DNA of 64,000 nucleotides from Sphingobacteriaceae bacterium (GTDB lineage: Bacteria > Bacteroidota > Bacteroidia > Sphingobacteriales > Sphingobacteriaceae). Numbering within the stretch: the stretch's first letter is position 1; every line of letters begins with the position of its first letter. This document shows, piece by piece, positions 36,321-46,017 of this stretch. The position numbers were made by a program, and so were the translations under genes. The notes below the pieces were generated by a model. The model was not told where the DNA came from, made no database searches, and worked only from the letters and a program-made list of their open reading frames with translations. Location: the NCBI GenBank assembly GCA_014380615.1, contig JACMJM010000064.1, positions 104,290-168,289 of the forward strand. The letters run 5' to 3'.

Positions 36321-39300
36321 TGCTTTAGTATTTTATAAAATGATTCTGAATTATCTAAACTAAGCTTTAATACATATACGCCTTTAGCCAGGTGCGATAG
36401 TTCAAGGCTGATAGTTCCGTCGGCATTAAAATATTGTTTTTTAAATACCTGTTTTCCATCTGTGGACTTAACTTCTATTACAACTTTTTGTGATTCCTCT
36501 GTTCCCAGTTTAAGATTCAGAGTATTTTCAAATGGATTAGGATATACAATCGCTTTATCATTAAGGGTTACAATTTTCTCGAATACTCCCTGACACTGAT
36601 TCTCTGTACTGACCTTCAAGCTATTATTTCCCTTTATTAACGGGAGCTCAATAATACTTTTCTCCGTGCTATAATTACGGCCATTTAATGTAATATGATA
36701 AATTTTACTTCCCGATAAGTTCAAATTAATTGTATTATTCAATCCATCTATTGACGAATAAACAGAAAGGTCTGCCGGTTCTTTTACAACCAAATCATTA
36801 AAGCACTGGCTATACGTTGGTTGGCCGCTTACCGTGATACATAACGAATAGTTACCCGCGCTAAGATTGCTTATCGTTAAGGTGTTGTTAAAAGTATTCT
36901 GGCTACTCGCTCCGTTAGAGGTAAGGGTTGCGGTGTAATTCAAATTTTCCGCAGCTGTAATAACGATCTTCCCGTTATTGCTTTCCTTACAGCTCTCGGC
37001 ATTTACCGCAACACGAAAATTAGATGCCGGAAGGGAAAACATCTTGGTGACTACAGCCGGCTGTGAAACACTTTGGCATTGCCCGGAAGTTATACTTACG
37101 GTATAAGATCCGCTTTCCATTGCTGTGTACGAAGATGTTCTTGCGTTACTTATCTCGGTTCCGTCTTTCTTCCAGCGATATGTAAATCCGGTACCTGTAT
37201 TCGCGTTCAATATCACACTTCCGCCAGTGAAAAAGTTGAGCGGACCGCCAGCTGTAATTATAGCAGACGGCAAAGCGGCAAGGGTTACATTAACTGCTAC
37301 TGAAGGCGCAGAGCTGCAACAAAGATTGGTTGATTTTACGGTATATGCCCCCGAAGCTGTTACCGAATAGCTTGTTCCGGTGGCGTTTGCTATTGCTACA
37401 CCATCTTTAAACCATTGGTTTCCGGTAGAAACGGAAGATGTAAGCATTAATTCGCTACCCGTACACAATGTTGCCGCACCGGCAGGAGTAATAACGGGTG
37501 TTATTGGCTGAGCAACAGCCAGGGTAATATTAGGAACCGAGGGAGTAGCCATGTCTGTGCCGAGAAAGAACCCGGGATGGGGAGGTTGATTGTAAGCCGC
37601 GTTTTGCCAGGCAACCGCTACTCTATATTGCGGATCGTGCATTAATGTGGGGATACGATGCGTAGTGGGAATATTTGTGGTAAATAATATAAGGTTGGTA
37701 TTATCAGCGCTGCGATAAACCATTTCTTCGCGCCAGTCTCCAAGAATATCGGCACTAACGCATGGATTAGCTTTAGTTCCATTAATCTGACTGGCTGTTT
37801 CAATGGTATGAATTGAAAACAACCGTGTGGACGAATTGGTAGCCGTATTCCATTTATCCAGTTTAGTACCGTCTAAAAGCTCTCTGCTCAAATCGCCATC
37901 CCACCAGATTGCAAAGTTGAATGAAGGCACATTTGTACTTATAGGCACACCCTTACTGCTATAAACATTTCCGCCTGTTGCGCCCCATAATTCGTATCCC
38001 GGATAGCGGGGATCAATATCAGCAGCCATGGCCCTTCCAATATCTCCTGTAGCCTGAACACCCCAGAGCAACTCTCCGGTTTTTGCTTTTCTTAGCGTGA
38101 GCCCGGTTCCTCCGTAAGAACTCTGATCTTCATGGCACATCCAGATTTCCTGTCCATCTACGGATGGATCCATATCGCTCATGTGCAATGCATCACCGTG
38201 ACCTTTGCCGTCGGTCCATAAACCCGATCCGTTGTCGTTTATAGCACTTGATCCATTAAATATTTCGTCTTTCCCATCACCATCTACATCGCCGATAGTC
38301 ATCTGATGGTTGCCTTGTCCGTAATAAGCTCCGTTTCCTGACGAATTACTATCGAAAACCCATCTGCTGGTTAGCTGGCCGTCGCGCCAATCCCATGCGG
38401 CCCGTACCATACGTGTGTAGTAACCCCGGCCCATAATTAAGGTTGGACGCGCCCCATCAACATAGGCTACCGCGGCAATAAACCTGTCGACCCGGTTTCC
38501 GTAACCATCGCCCCATGAAGACACGGTTCCCCTTGCGGGAAGATAGTTTTTAGTAGCCATTGCGGCACCGGTACGGCCATTAAATACCGTCATGTATTCC
38601 GGTCCGGATAAAATATATCCTGATGAATTTCTAAAGTCGGCGTTCGCATCACCGATCACGGTACCTGCGCCATCAACCGTACCATCGGCCGTTTTACAGG
38701 CAACCTCAGCATATCCGTCACCGTCAAGATCGTAAACCAAAAATTGCGTATAATGTGCTCCGGCCCTTATATTTCTGCCCAGATTTATTCTCCAAAGGCG
38801 GGTTCCGTTCAATTTATAAGCATCAAGATATACATTACCCGTATACCCCGACTGAGAGTTATCTTTTGAATTAGAAGGATCCCATTTTAATACAATCTCG
38901 TATTCGCCATCTCCATCCAAATCCCCAACACTTGCATCATTTGCGTTATAGGTATAGGCCTCACCGGCAGGAGTTATACCACCGGCCGGTATTTGAAGCG
39001 GTATATTCAGATAGTTTTGGTTCCATACAGATACAGGACTGGTTGCCGTTTGTTCAACACCGTTTATAACCGGCTTTATCGTATAAATACCATTAGAACT
39101 AGCATTATCAGTATAATTGGTTGATGTTGTTATAGGTGATGAATTGAGCTTTGCGCCATCCCGATAAACATTAAACGCAATGCCCGACGGGTCTGTGCCA
39201 AACATTCGCCAGCTTAGATAAACCTGTGTACTATTAAGCCTTACAGCAACTAAACCACGGTTTAATAGTTCCATTTGCTTCGGGGTACTTACCACCGGAT

Positions 39301-40594
39301 CGGGCCCTGGAGGGGGCGGCGGCGGCGGGGCCTCGGCAGAGAATAGCCTTACCACAGGGGTAACAACCGAACTGCTATTGGTGCGTGTGTAAACAACGTA
39401 TTCTTTATTATTAGCACTTGCGGCTAAGAAAATGTTCTGGCTCTGATCATCAATGCCATAAGTAGCCGAAGCATGAACAAGTTCTTTCCAGGTAGTGGTT
39501 CCTGCCGGGAGTTTGAATACTCTGCACGTCGGGATATTTACCGAACTGCTTATTATATCAATAAATGAGGTATATAAATCGCCGTTAAGGCCTTTCGTAA
39601 TATTTATATAACTGGCATCACGACCGGATAAACTACCCGACAAACTCCATTCGGAAGTAGCTCTGTTGTATTTTATTACTGTTGCCCGATTTGAATTTGA
39701 AGCGTTAAAATAGGCTACAGATAAGTTGTTATCACCATCTAACGCGATAGCACTGTGCCTGGCGGCTGAAACCGATCCGCTGGTTGCGCCGTTAACGGTT
39801 AATGATACCGGAAACGCAATTGAGCTCCAGGTAGTGCCTGTGTACGACATAACCTTTAAAGGCAACACCGTGCCCGAGCCTGCAAGATATACAATGAAAG
39901 GTGTATTGGTGGTTTGATCAATTGTAATACCTACTCCCGGTGCCTTGTCGGTTGAAACCGGCCCGGCCCCAACAGTTTCCCAAGCGGCGCCGATAAAACG
40001 CTTTACATAAGGATTACCACCTAAAGAAAAATCAGAGAAAATAACGTACGGAACATTGTTTGAATCAAACGACATCCAGCTATTATGCGAGCCGTTCAAG
40101 GCTGTACCATTATTTTGAAGAATACTTCCGGCTGATAAATATAGATTGCCGGATATTCCTCCCAATGGCTCCCAGGCACTGGTACTTGCATTGTAAGTCT
40201 TCACCGCCAATCGGTTTGCCCCAGTTGCCGATGCATCCACATAATTCAGGTAAACTTTTCCGTTAGCATCCGAAAAGATATAAGTGTAGCTGGCATTACC
40301 TTCAGAAACGTTTCCTCCCACGCTCTCCCATGCTCCGTTTATTAATCTTTTAACTTTCGCGATTCCCGACTCAGTAAAAGCAACATATGGAACCGATACA
40401 TAGGAGTCGTCTCCAGCGGCTATTTCTACAGTGGTTATGGAGGTGTAATTTGAAACGCCGACAGCCACTTGACTCTCATTACCGATAACGGGCCAGGTTT
40501 GGGCCATTGAGGGTAATGTGAAAATTGTCAACAAGCTTAATGTAATTAATTTGGCAGGCGATAAACGGCCTTTTAGTTGTAAAGGTCTAATCAT
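36317..40594 (-). CDS. T9SS-secreted family PL11 rhamnogalacturonan lyase, multidomain
   Basis: A 1425-residue enzyme, much longer than the roughly 600 residues of simple PL11 lyases. A signal peptide (about 1-31) comes first. Residues about 35-425 form a repeat region resembling a beta-propeller, with recurring blocks such as YVKRFIGAAWETVGAG. A Pro-rich linker (PPPPPPGPDP) follows. The PL11 catalytic region at about 440-1055 contains LLNRGLVAVRLNSTQVYLSW, GDLDGDGEYEIVLKWDPSNS, HYTQFLVYDLDGDGYAEVAC, GNHQMTIGDVDGDGKDEIFN and ILGDWREEMVYRS, rich in Ca-binding Asp. Two Ig-like domains and an SprB-like repeat follow. It ends with a type IX sorting domain (AIVYPNPFENTLNLKLG, then LAKGVYVLKLS). 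It cleaves the rhamnogalacturonan I backbone outside the cell. Confidence 0.93.
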   Translation of the reverse strand: MIRPLQLKGRLSPAKLITLSLLTIFTLPSMAQTWPVIGNESQVAVGVSNYTSITTVEIAAGDDSYVSVPYVAFTESGIAKVKRLINGAWESVGGNVSEGNASYTYIFSDANGKVYLNYVDASATGANRLAVKTYNASTSAWEPLGGISGNLYLSAGSILQNNGTALNGSHNSWMSFDSNNVPYVIFSDFSLGGNPYVKRFIGAAWETVGAGPVSTDKAPGVGITIDQTTNTPFIVYLAGSGTVLPLKVMSYTGTTWSSIAFPVSLTVNGATSGSVSAARHSAIALDGDNNLSVAYFNASNSNRATVIKYNRATSEWSLSGSLSGRDASYINITKGLNGDLYTSFIDIISSSVNIPTCRVFKLPAGTTTWKELVHASATYGIDDQSQNIFLAASANNKEYVVYTRTNSSSVVTPVVRLFSAEAPPPPPPPGPDPVVSTPKQMELLNRGLVAVRLNSTQVYLSWRMFGTDPSGIAFNVYRDGAKLNSSPITTSTNYTDNASSNGIYTIKPVINGVEQTATSPVSVWNQNYLNIPLQIPAGGITPAGEAYTYNANDASVGDLDGDGEYEIVLKWDPSNSKDNSQSGYTGNVYLDAYKLNGTRLWRINLGRNIRAGAHYTQFLVYDLDGDGYAEVACKTADGTVDGAGTVIGDANADFRNSSGYILSGPEYMTVFNGRTGAAMATKNYLPARGTVSSWGDGYGNRVDRFIAAVAYVDGARPTLIMGRGYYTRMVRAAWDWRDGQLTSRWVFDSNSSGNGAYYGQGNHQMTIGDVDGDGKDEIFNGSSAINDNGSGLWTDGKGHGDALHMSDMDPSVDGQEIWMCHEDQSSYGGTGLTLRKAKTGELLWGVQATGDIGRAMAADIDPRYPGYELWGATGGNVYSSKGVPISTNVPSFNFAIWWDGDLSRELLDGTKLDKWNTATNSSTRLFSIHTIETASQINGTKANPCVSADILGDWREEMVYRSADNTNLILFTTNIPTTHRIPTLMHDPQYRVAVAWQNAAYNQPPHPGFFLGTDMATPSVPNITLAVAQPITPVITPAGAATLCTGSELMLTSSVSTGNQWFKDGVAIANATGTSYSVTASGAYTVKSTNLCCSSAPSVAVNVTLAALPSAIITAGGPLNFFTGGSVILNANTGTGFTYRWKKDGTEISNARTSSYTAMESGSYTVSITSGQCQSVSQPAVVTKMFSLPASNFRVAVNAESCKESNNGKIVITAAENLNYTATLTSNGASSQNTFNNTLTISNLSAGNYSLCITVSGQPTYSQCFNDLVVKEPADLSVYSSIDGLNNTINLNLSGSKIYHITLNGRNYSTEKSIIELPLIKGNNSLKVSTENQCQGVFEKIVTLNDKAIVYPNPFENTLNLKLGTEESQKVVIEVKSTDGKQVFKKQYFNADGTISLELSHLAKGVYVLKLSLDNSESFYKILKQ

Positions 40595-40848
40595 ACAATT
40601 TAATAAAGTATTTCCTGGTGAGGAATTGCAATTGGTTTGTTAGGATAAAAGTACAGAAAGAAAATATAAACTTCTTCCACCGCTGTCAAAACCGCGACTT
40701 AATAATCTATAGTTTCCAAATTCTTATACCGGCCAAAGCACTGGTAGGTTGCGCAAGCTCCCGTACTGCGTAGCTTTAATTTGGTTTTCAAATCCACCGG
40801 AAACCTGCTAATACCTTAAAATTCGCAAGCGATTAAAACGGGGTAAGC

Positions 40849-41502
40849 CTAAGGTGTTACCTGTGCTTTATTGTGAAGTTTAAAGCGCAACCCAAGTGAA
40901 ACATGATTAGCTATGGTGGAAATATTACTGGCCAGCAATATATTATAATACAGTTTTATCCCCTTAGAAATTCTCAGATTCATATCAATGCCAGCCATCA
41001 TATTAGGGGTAAAAATACTCGATTGCCTCACTTCTCGGCTGGAGCCCTGGGTTCGCGTACGAATTACTTTCGCCTGCAAAATTTCTGCTCCGCCAAGAGC
41101 GTTAAACATTACACGTCGTTCTCGCCGGGTTAAATTGTAATTAAGAATAAACGGAATTCTAAATCCGGTTAACTTATAACTTGTTCCCTCATAATAAGTA
41201 CCTACACTGCTGTATGAAAGTTCGTCATCAGCAAAAAAATAATTAAACCCCGCCTGGATTTTTAAATTCCTATTTTTAGTCCAGGATACCAGAACTTCGG
41301 GCCCGCCACCCGGAAAAGTGCGCCCTTCCGTGTACGAAAAAAATATCGCGTCGACTTTATACCTGTCGAGCTTAGGAAACGTAACTCCCGAACCAGCAAA
41401 TCCGGCCGAAATGTAAACAGACTTAACGTAGGCGGTATCCTTGTTTTGTGATAAAGCAAGAAAAGGACAGCATACAGATATAAACAAGATCAGGTATTTC
41501 AT
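40849..41502 (-). CDS. Outer-membrane beta-barrel (PorT-like) protein
   Basis: A 217-residue protein with a signal peptide (MKYLILFISVCCPFLALSQ) and alternating hydrophobic/polar beta-strand patterns to a C-terminus reading HVSLGLRFKLHNKAQVTP. It resembles small outer-membrane barrel proteins of the PF13568 type. The ATG at 41502 is used because the alternative three codons upstream is TTG. Function is unknown. It lies between the PL11 operon and the GH10 gene on the same strand, with 87 bp to GH10. Confidence 0.75.
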   Translation of the reverse strand: MKYLILFISVCCPFLALSQNKDTAYVKSVYISAGFAGSGVTFPKLDRYKVDAIFFSYTEGRTFPGGGPEVLVSWTKNRNLKIQAGFNYFFADDELSYSSVGTYYEGTSYKLTGFRIPFILNYNLTRRERRVMFNALGGAEILQAKVIRTRTQGSSREVRQSSIFTPNMMAGIDMNLRISKGIKLYYNILLASNISTIANHVSLGLRFKLHNKAQVTP

Positions 41503-41589
41503 CGATAACAATTAGGCAGAGCTAAACTAATAAATATACCTTAATCGTTTATTGACTTTGCGGGAGTATTTTTCGATCGGGATATTACT

Positions 41590-42714
41590 TTATGGCTGCC
41601 TGCTAAAATTAACCACCTCCCAATACGCTTTCTTTTTTTGCAGGTTTGTATCAAAAAGCAAAGGGTAATTTTTGCGGCCGGAAACCGGGTAAGTATCCAG
41701 CCAGGAATATCTGTCAGAGATATTCCAGAAGGTAACATTTGTAATCACCTTAGGGTATTCCCGAAACACCTTGAAAATTTTCGAATATTGATCCAGTTGT
41801 TTTTGCTCCATATCGGCATTCAATATATCCGATTCTCCCGGCCGCTTTTTCCTCTTTTCTTTCTCCCAGGGATAAACCGATACATCGAGTTCGGTAATGT
41901 GAATTTGCAAACCCAGCGAAGAATACTTTTCTATCGCGGCTCTCAATTCAGATTCGGAAGGTTCAAATATCGACCAGTGCCCCTGTAAACCTACGCCATG
42001 TACCGGAACATTCGCATCTTTAAGCTTTTTAAGCAGCTTATAAATCCTGTCACGTTTTTCAGGCCGTTCTGTGTTGTAATCATTATAAAAAAGCAAGGCC
42101 GAAGGATCTGCTTCATGCGCATACTCGAATGCCTTCGCAATAAACTCTTCGCCGGTTATTTGGTACCATTCGGTGTTGCGTAAAAAATTCCGGGGATTAT
42201 CGTCTATCGCTTCATTCACTACATCCCAGGCATAGATCTTGCCCTTATAACGCTGTACAACGGTAGTAATATGCTCTTTAAGCCGTTTCAAAAGCACTTC
42301 CTTACTTACAAAAGCGCCCTGCTTGTCTGTAAATATCCAGCCCGGTGCCTGTTCGTGCCATAAAAGATTATGGCCTCTTACCCGCAGGCCGTTTTGGTGA
42401 GCGAAGTTTACTATTGAGTCCGCGTCTCGCCAGAAATAACGGTTTTCTTCGGGATGAATGGGGCCCATTTTCATTGCATTCTCGGGTGTAATGCTATTGA
42501 ACTCGCGCAACAGGAGTTGAGCCTCATCGCCGTTTAATGTTTGGGTGCCAACAGCTACCCCAACCGGGAAATATTTCTGGTAATAATCTTTTAACCCCTT
42601 AACCAGCGGCACTTTACCCGCCCCCCTTTTAGTTGAGCTGCATCCGTAAAACAAAAAAACCGCAAACACAATTAGTATATGCATGCGGGCTATATGGTTG
42701 GTATACCTCGTCAT
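41590..42714 (-). CDS. Glycoside hydrolase family 10 endo-1,4-beta-xylanase (lipoprotein)
   Basis: A 374-residue xylanase. A lipobox (LFYGC, Cys25) predicts anchoring to a membrane, probably facing the periplasm or surface. GH10 signatures are VAVGTQTLNGDEAQLLLREF, the acid/base Glu168 in WDVVNEA and the nucleophile Glu275 in HITELDVS. It has a single catalytic domain with no carbohydrate-binding module. The first ATG at 42714 is used; an internal ATG at 42684 would give a more compact signal peptide. It attacks the xylan backbone and widens the plant-wall capacity of this block. Confidence 0.95.
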   Translation of the reverse strand: MTRYTNHIARMHILIVFAVFLFYGCSSTKRGAGKVPLVKGLKDYYQKYFPVGVAVGTQTLNGDEAQLLLREFNSITPENAMKMGPIHPEENRYFWRDADSIVNFAHQNGLRVRGHNLLWHEQAPGWIFTDKQGAFVSKEVLLKRLKEHITTVVQRYKGKIYAWDVVNEAIDDNPRNFLRNTEWYQITGEEFIAKAFEYAHEADPSALLFYNDYNTERPEKRDRIYKLLKKLKDANVPVHGVGLQGHWSIFEPSESELRAAIEKYSSLGLQIHITELDVSVYPWEKEKRKKRPGESDILNADMEQKQLDQYSKIFKVFREYPKVITNVTFWNISDRYSWLDTYPVSGRKNYPLLFDTNLQKKKAYWEVVNFSRQP

Positions 42715-42866
42715 TATATTTTAGTATTGGGGAAACGTAAAGATTGAAGAAAAACGGAAAACTACGCAATGGTTATATCACCATTGCTGGTACTATATTA
42801 CCTGTATTTAAACAATACAATAAATGGGCAACTATTAATGAATCCCTTACGTGGCCCTTATAATCG

Positions 42867-43583
42867 TTATGCCGCCGTACTTATATGCTTAACCAAGCTC
42901 CTCTTTGCCAAAGGCAGTAAGGTTTGCTCCAGCGGAAAAGTAATATCACTTTCTACATGATAAACGGCAGGATTAGGAAATTCTCTCCTTTTCACTATCA
43001 GATCATTTTTAATCGCTTCGGGAGTGTAAATAAAACTCCTCTCATAGCTGGTAACAAACAAAGTATTTATCCCCCTGTACTTCTCGTCTTTACTCTCAAA
43101 AATAGTTACCTGATACTCATAAACGTTTGTCGACCGCTCATCACCATTACGCAATAAAAGATATCCCTGGTAAGGATATAGCGGCAATACTCCAATTGGC
43201 TCGATACTTAGCCGACTTTCTACAAAATCATAAATTTCTTTTCCTTCCGCAATTGCGGGATTCAATTTGGTTAACGAAAAGCCGATAATGGTTTCTATTT
43301 CCTGCATTAACGAATCGTCTTTCACCATCTTCTCATAAGTTAGCTTTACTGCTTCAATATCGGCATGAGACAAGCGTTCGGGAAAAGCCTTTTGCAGAGC
43401 CGACTTATTATCCTTGAACTTAACAAGGTTATTATAATGAAATACCAGATCATTTAAATCGGGATATAACTTAGTTTTATGAAAGTGACGATTAATTTGC
43501 TGCAAATAGGCAAGCAACTGATATTTTTTCCGCTCGAAATCTACCGAGCCTTCTATAAACCAATTTACACTTAATGTTTGCAT
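42867..43583 (-). CDS. Hypothetical protein, conserved in Bacteroidota by recall
   Basis: A 238-residue soluble protein without signal peptide or membrane segments. It begins MQTLSVNWFIEGSVDFERKK and has a helical N-terminal half (LLAYLQQINRHFHKTKLYPD). The C-terminal half is mixed (IGVLPLYPYQGYLLLRNGDE, then VFYT-like strands such as NTLFVTSYERSFIYTPEAI). I do not recognise a named domain. It is monocistronic, upstream of GH10 on the same strand and divergent from the methyltransferase gene. Confidence 0.72.
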   Translation of the reverse strand: MQTLSVNWFIEGSVDFERKKYQLLAYLQQINRHFHKTKLYPDLNDLVFHYNNLVKFKDNKSALQKAFPERLSHADIEAVKLTYEKMVKDDSLMQEIETIIGFSLTKLNPAIAEGKEIYDFVESRLSIEPIGVLPLYPYQGYLLLRNGDERSTNVYEYQVTIFESKDEKYRGINTLFVTSYERSFIYTPEAIKNDLIVKRREFPNPAVYHVESDITFPLEQTLLPLAKRSLVKHISTAA

Positions 43584-43669
43584 ACGTTTGATTTAAAATG
43601 ATAATATAACGGATTAAACTGATTTATGCAATCTTTTTATCTGTGCAATCTTTTAATAGATTTGTAAGG

Positions 43670-44377
43670 ATGCCTAAAGGAACACTATTTCTACTTCCGG
43701 TACCTCTTGCCGAAAACTCGGCCGGAAGAGTACTTACAAACTACCAGTCTGATCTTATTAACAACATTTCTGTCTATATAGTTGAGAACGAAAAAACCGC
43801 TCGTTTCTGGTTAAAAAATATGGGATTAAAAATTCCGCAAAGCGAGTTGTTAATTCATGTGTACGGCAAGCATTCGGAAAAAGTTGACATTCGGAGCTAT
43901 TTTGCCGAACTGGAGAATGGAAAAGATGTTGGTTTAATGAGTGAGGCGGGTTGCCCGGCAGTTGCCGACCCCGGTTCGGATATCGTTGCCGAGGCGCATA
44001 AAAGAGGAATTAAAGTGGCTCCCATGGTAGGTCCAAGCTCAATCATTCTGGCACTTATGGCTTCGGGATTTAACGGACAAAGCTTTACTTTTCACGGCTA
44101 TCTGCCGATAGATAAAGCCCAAAGGAGCAAACGGATTAAGGAGCTCGAAAACATCGCCGAAAGGCATAATCAAACTCAAATTTTTATTGAAACACCCTTT
44201 CGTAACAATCAAATCCTGGAAGACATTTTAAAAACCTGCAACCCACGAACACGGGTATGTGTGGCATGCAATATCACGGGAGACGACGAAGAGATCATCT
44301 CTCAACCGGTAGAACAATGGCGAAAAAAGAAGGTTGACTTTCATAAAAAGCCTGCTATCTTTTTAATTTCTAAATGA
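43670..44377 (+). CDS. SAM-dependent methyltransferase, RsmI-like (tetrapyrrole methylase fold)
   Basis: A 235-residue TP-methylase-fold enzyme of the type Bacteroidota carry beside true RsmI. It starts PKGTLFLLPVPLAENSAGRV, unlike RsmI's usual LYVVATPIGN. Conserved segments are GLMSEAGCPAVADPGSDIVA, GPSSIILALMASGFNGQSFT and FIETPFRNNQ. RsmI methylates C1402 of 16S rRNA; the target of this variant is not established to my knowledge. The ATG at 43670 is preferred over a GTG nine codons upstream. The stop overlaps the start of the FAD monooxygenase (ATGA). Confidence 0.85.
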   Translation: MPKGTLFLLPVPLAENSAGRVLTNYQSDLINNISVYIVENEKTARFWLKNMGLKIPQSELLIHVYGKHSEKVDIRSYFAELENGKDVGLMSEAGCPAVADPGSDIVAEAHKRGIKVAPMVGPSSIILALMASGFNGQSFTFHGYLPIDKAQRSKRIKELENIAERHNQTQIFIETPFRNNQILEDILKTCNPRTRVCVACNITGDDEEIISQPVEQWRKKKVDFHKKPAIFLISK

Positions 44378-45969
44378 ACACCTTACCGGGCCATAGTTCT
44401 GTAATTATTGTGGGTGCCGGGCCTTCAGGTTTAATGATGGCGGCCCAATTGTTGCGATTTGGGATACATCCGGTTATAATCGATTCCAAAACCGCCCTTT
44501 CAACCGAATCAAGAGCATTGGCCGTTCATGCGAGGTCGCTCGAAATTTTTCGCCAAATGGGCCTTTCCGATGTAGCGGTGCAGGAAGGAAATATCGCAAA
44601 ACGCATGATCCTCCACAGTGATACTGAAGAAATCGCGAAAATTGATCTCTTTAAACTCGGGGAAGGAAAAAGCCTTTTCCCTTATATATTAATCCTCGAA
44701 CAAAGTAAAACCGAAAGGATCTTACTTGATTATCTCACCGCGCAAACCTGTCCGGTTTACTGGAACACCAAACTTGTTGACGTGCATCAAACAGATAAAC
44801 TGGTGAATTTAAAAATCCTACGGAATAACAGTGAGAAAATAATCAGTTGTGATTGGCTCATCGCGGCAGACGGAGCATCCAGCCCTGTACGCAAAAGCCT
44901 CAACATCCCGTTTTCGGGCGGAACTTATGAACACCGATTTTTTTTAGCCGACCTAAAAATCAAAGGCGGAGTATCTTCGGATGCTACCAGAGTGTTTTTA
45001 CACGACGACGGCTTTACCGGGATTTTGCCCATGAAAGATTCTAATTACAGATTTATCGGCGTTCTTCCCAAAGCCTTATCAAACAGCACAAGTCTGTCTT
45101 TTGACGATTTGCGACCTTATCTCACTTATAATTTCGGCTTTCCTGTAACCGAAGAATGCTGTAACTGGTTCTCTACTTACAGGCTGCATCACAAAATGGC
45201 CGAAAAATTCAAATCGCAAAGATGCTTTCTTATCGGAGATGCCGCACATGTTCATTCGCCTGTAGGTGGACAAGGGATGAATACCGGACTCCAAGATGCT
45301 TATAATCTTGCCTGGAAGCTTGCGGGAGTAATTGAAAAGAAATATCCCGCTAAAATTTTGGATACTTATGCTGAAGAGCGGATGCCTGTGGCTAAAATGC
45401 TATTGAAGACAACAGACAGAATGTTTACCATAGCAATTGGGCGAAGCTGGTTCATAAAAAAATTTAGAAACTGGATTCTGCCTTTACTTTTAAACGGGTT
45501 TAGAAAACTCGGACTTAGCAGTAGTAAAACTTTCGGCATGCTTTCGCAAACGGCTCTTCATTACAGGCAAAGTCGTTTATCGGTTCATCATAGTCAGGCC
45601 AGAATAATCAGGGCTGGAGACAGGCTGCCCTTTTTAAAACTTTATGATGAAAAACTGAAGCAGGAAACAGATTTGCACAGTTGGTGCGGCTACGCCGGAT
45701 TTACGCTAATGGTTATTGGCTATTTAAGTCAGCGGGATATTTTGGCCCTGGCCAAATGGATTAAGCTGAGTTATCCATTTGGGTTAAGTTTTTTCTATCT
45801 ACCCTTTTCTGAGCGCAACAAACACTTATTCGAGTATTTTGAAATTGGCGAGAACAGAAAAAAGGCTATTATCGTTCGTCCGGATATGCATATTGGGTAC
45901 ATCAATGACGTGGTTGATGTGGAACTGTTAGGCGGATATTTTCAAGAAGCGATGGGGTGGAAGAATTAA
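44374..45969 (+). CDS. FAD-dependent aromatic-type monooxygenase
   Basis: A 531-residue flavoprotein hydroxylase of the PHBH/PheA-TfdB fold. The FAD-binding GxGxxG is in VIIVGAGPSGLMMAAQLL. The DG motif is in WLIAADGASSPVRKSL, and the GD motif in FLIGDAAHVHSPVGGQGMNT. A C-terminal thioredoxin-like region is visible (GYAGFTLMVIGYL). Such enzymes add oxygen to phenolic or polyketide rings using NAD(P)H. The substrate is unknown. It is translationally coupled to the RsmI-like gene by a 4-bp overlap, an odd pairing with no obvious shared pathway. Confidence 0.9.
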   Translation: MNTLPGHSSVIIVGAGPSGLMMAAQLLRFGIHPVIIDSKTALSTESRALAVHARSLEIFRQMGLSDVAVQEGNIAKRMILHSDTEEIAKIDLFKLGEGKSLFPYILILEQSKTERILLDYLTAQTCPVYWNTKLVDVHQTDKLVNLKILRNNSEKIISCDWLIAADGASSPVRKSLNIPFSGGTYEHRFFLADLKIKGGVSSDATRVFLHDDGFTGILPMKDSNYRFIGVLPKALSNSTSLSFDDLRPYLTYNFGFPVTEECCNWFSTYRLHHKMAEKFKSQRCFLIGDAAHVHSPVGGQGMNTGLQDAYNLAWKLAGVIEKKYPAKILDTYAEERMPVAKMLLKTTDRMFTIAIGRSWFIKKFRNWILPLLLNGFRKLGLSSSKTFGMLSQTALHYRQSRLSVHHSQARIIRAGDRLPFLKLYDEKLKQETDLHSWCGYAGFTLMVIGYLSQRDILALAKWIKLSYPFGLSFFYLPFSERNKHLFEYFEIGENRKKAIIVRPDMHIGYINDVVDVELLGGYFQEAMGWKN

Positions 45970-46017
45970 CCGATCTTGAGTTCATGCTTCAAAATACGGC
46001 TCAAAGATGACTTAGAT

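Noticed and set aside
42766..42787. Terminator hairpin GCAATGG/CCATTGC before the 42867 gene's 3' end
   Set aside because: The stem is short, the loop is AT-rich and no T-run follows on either strand.
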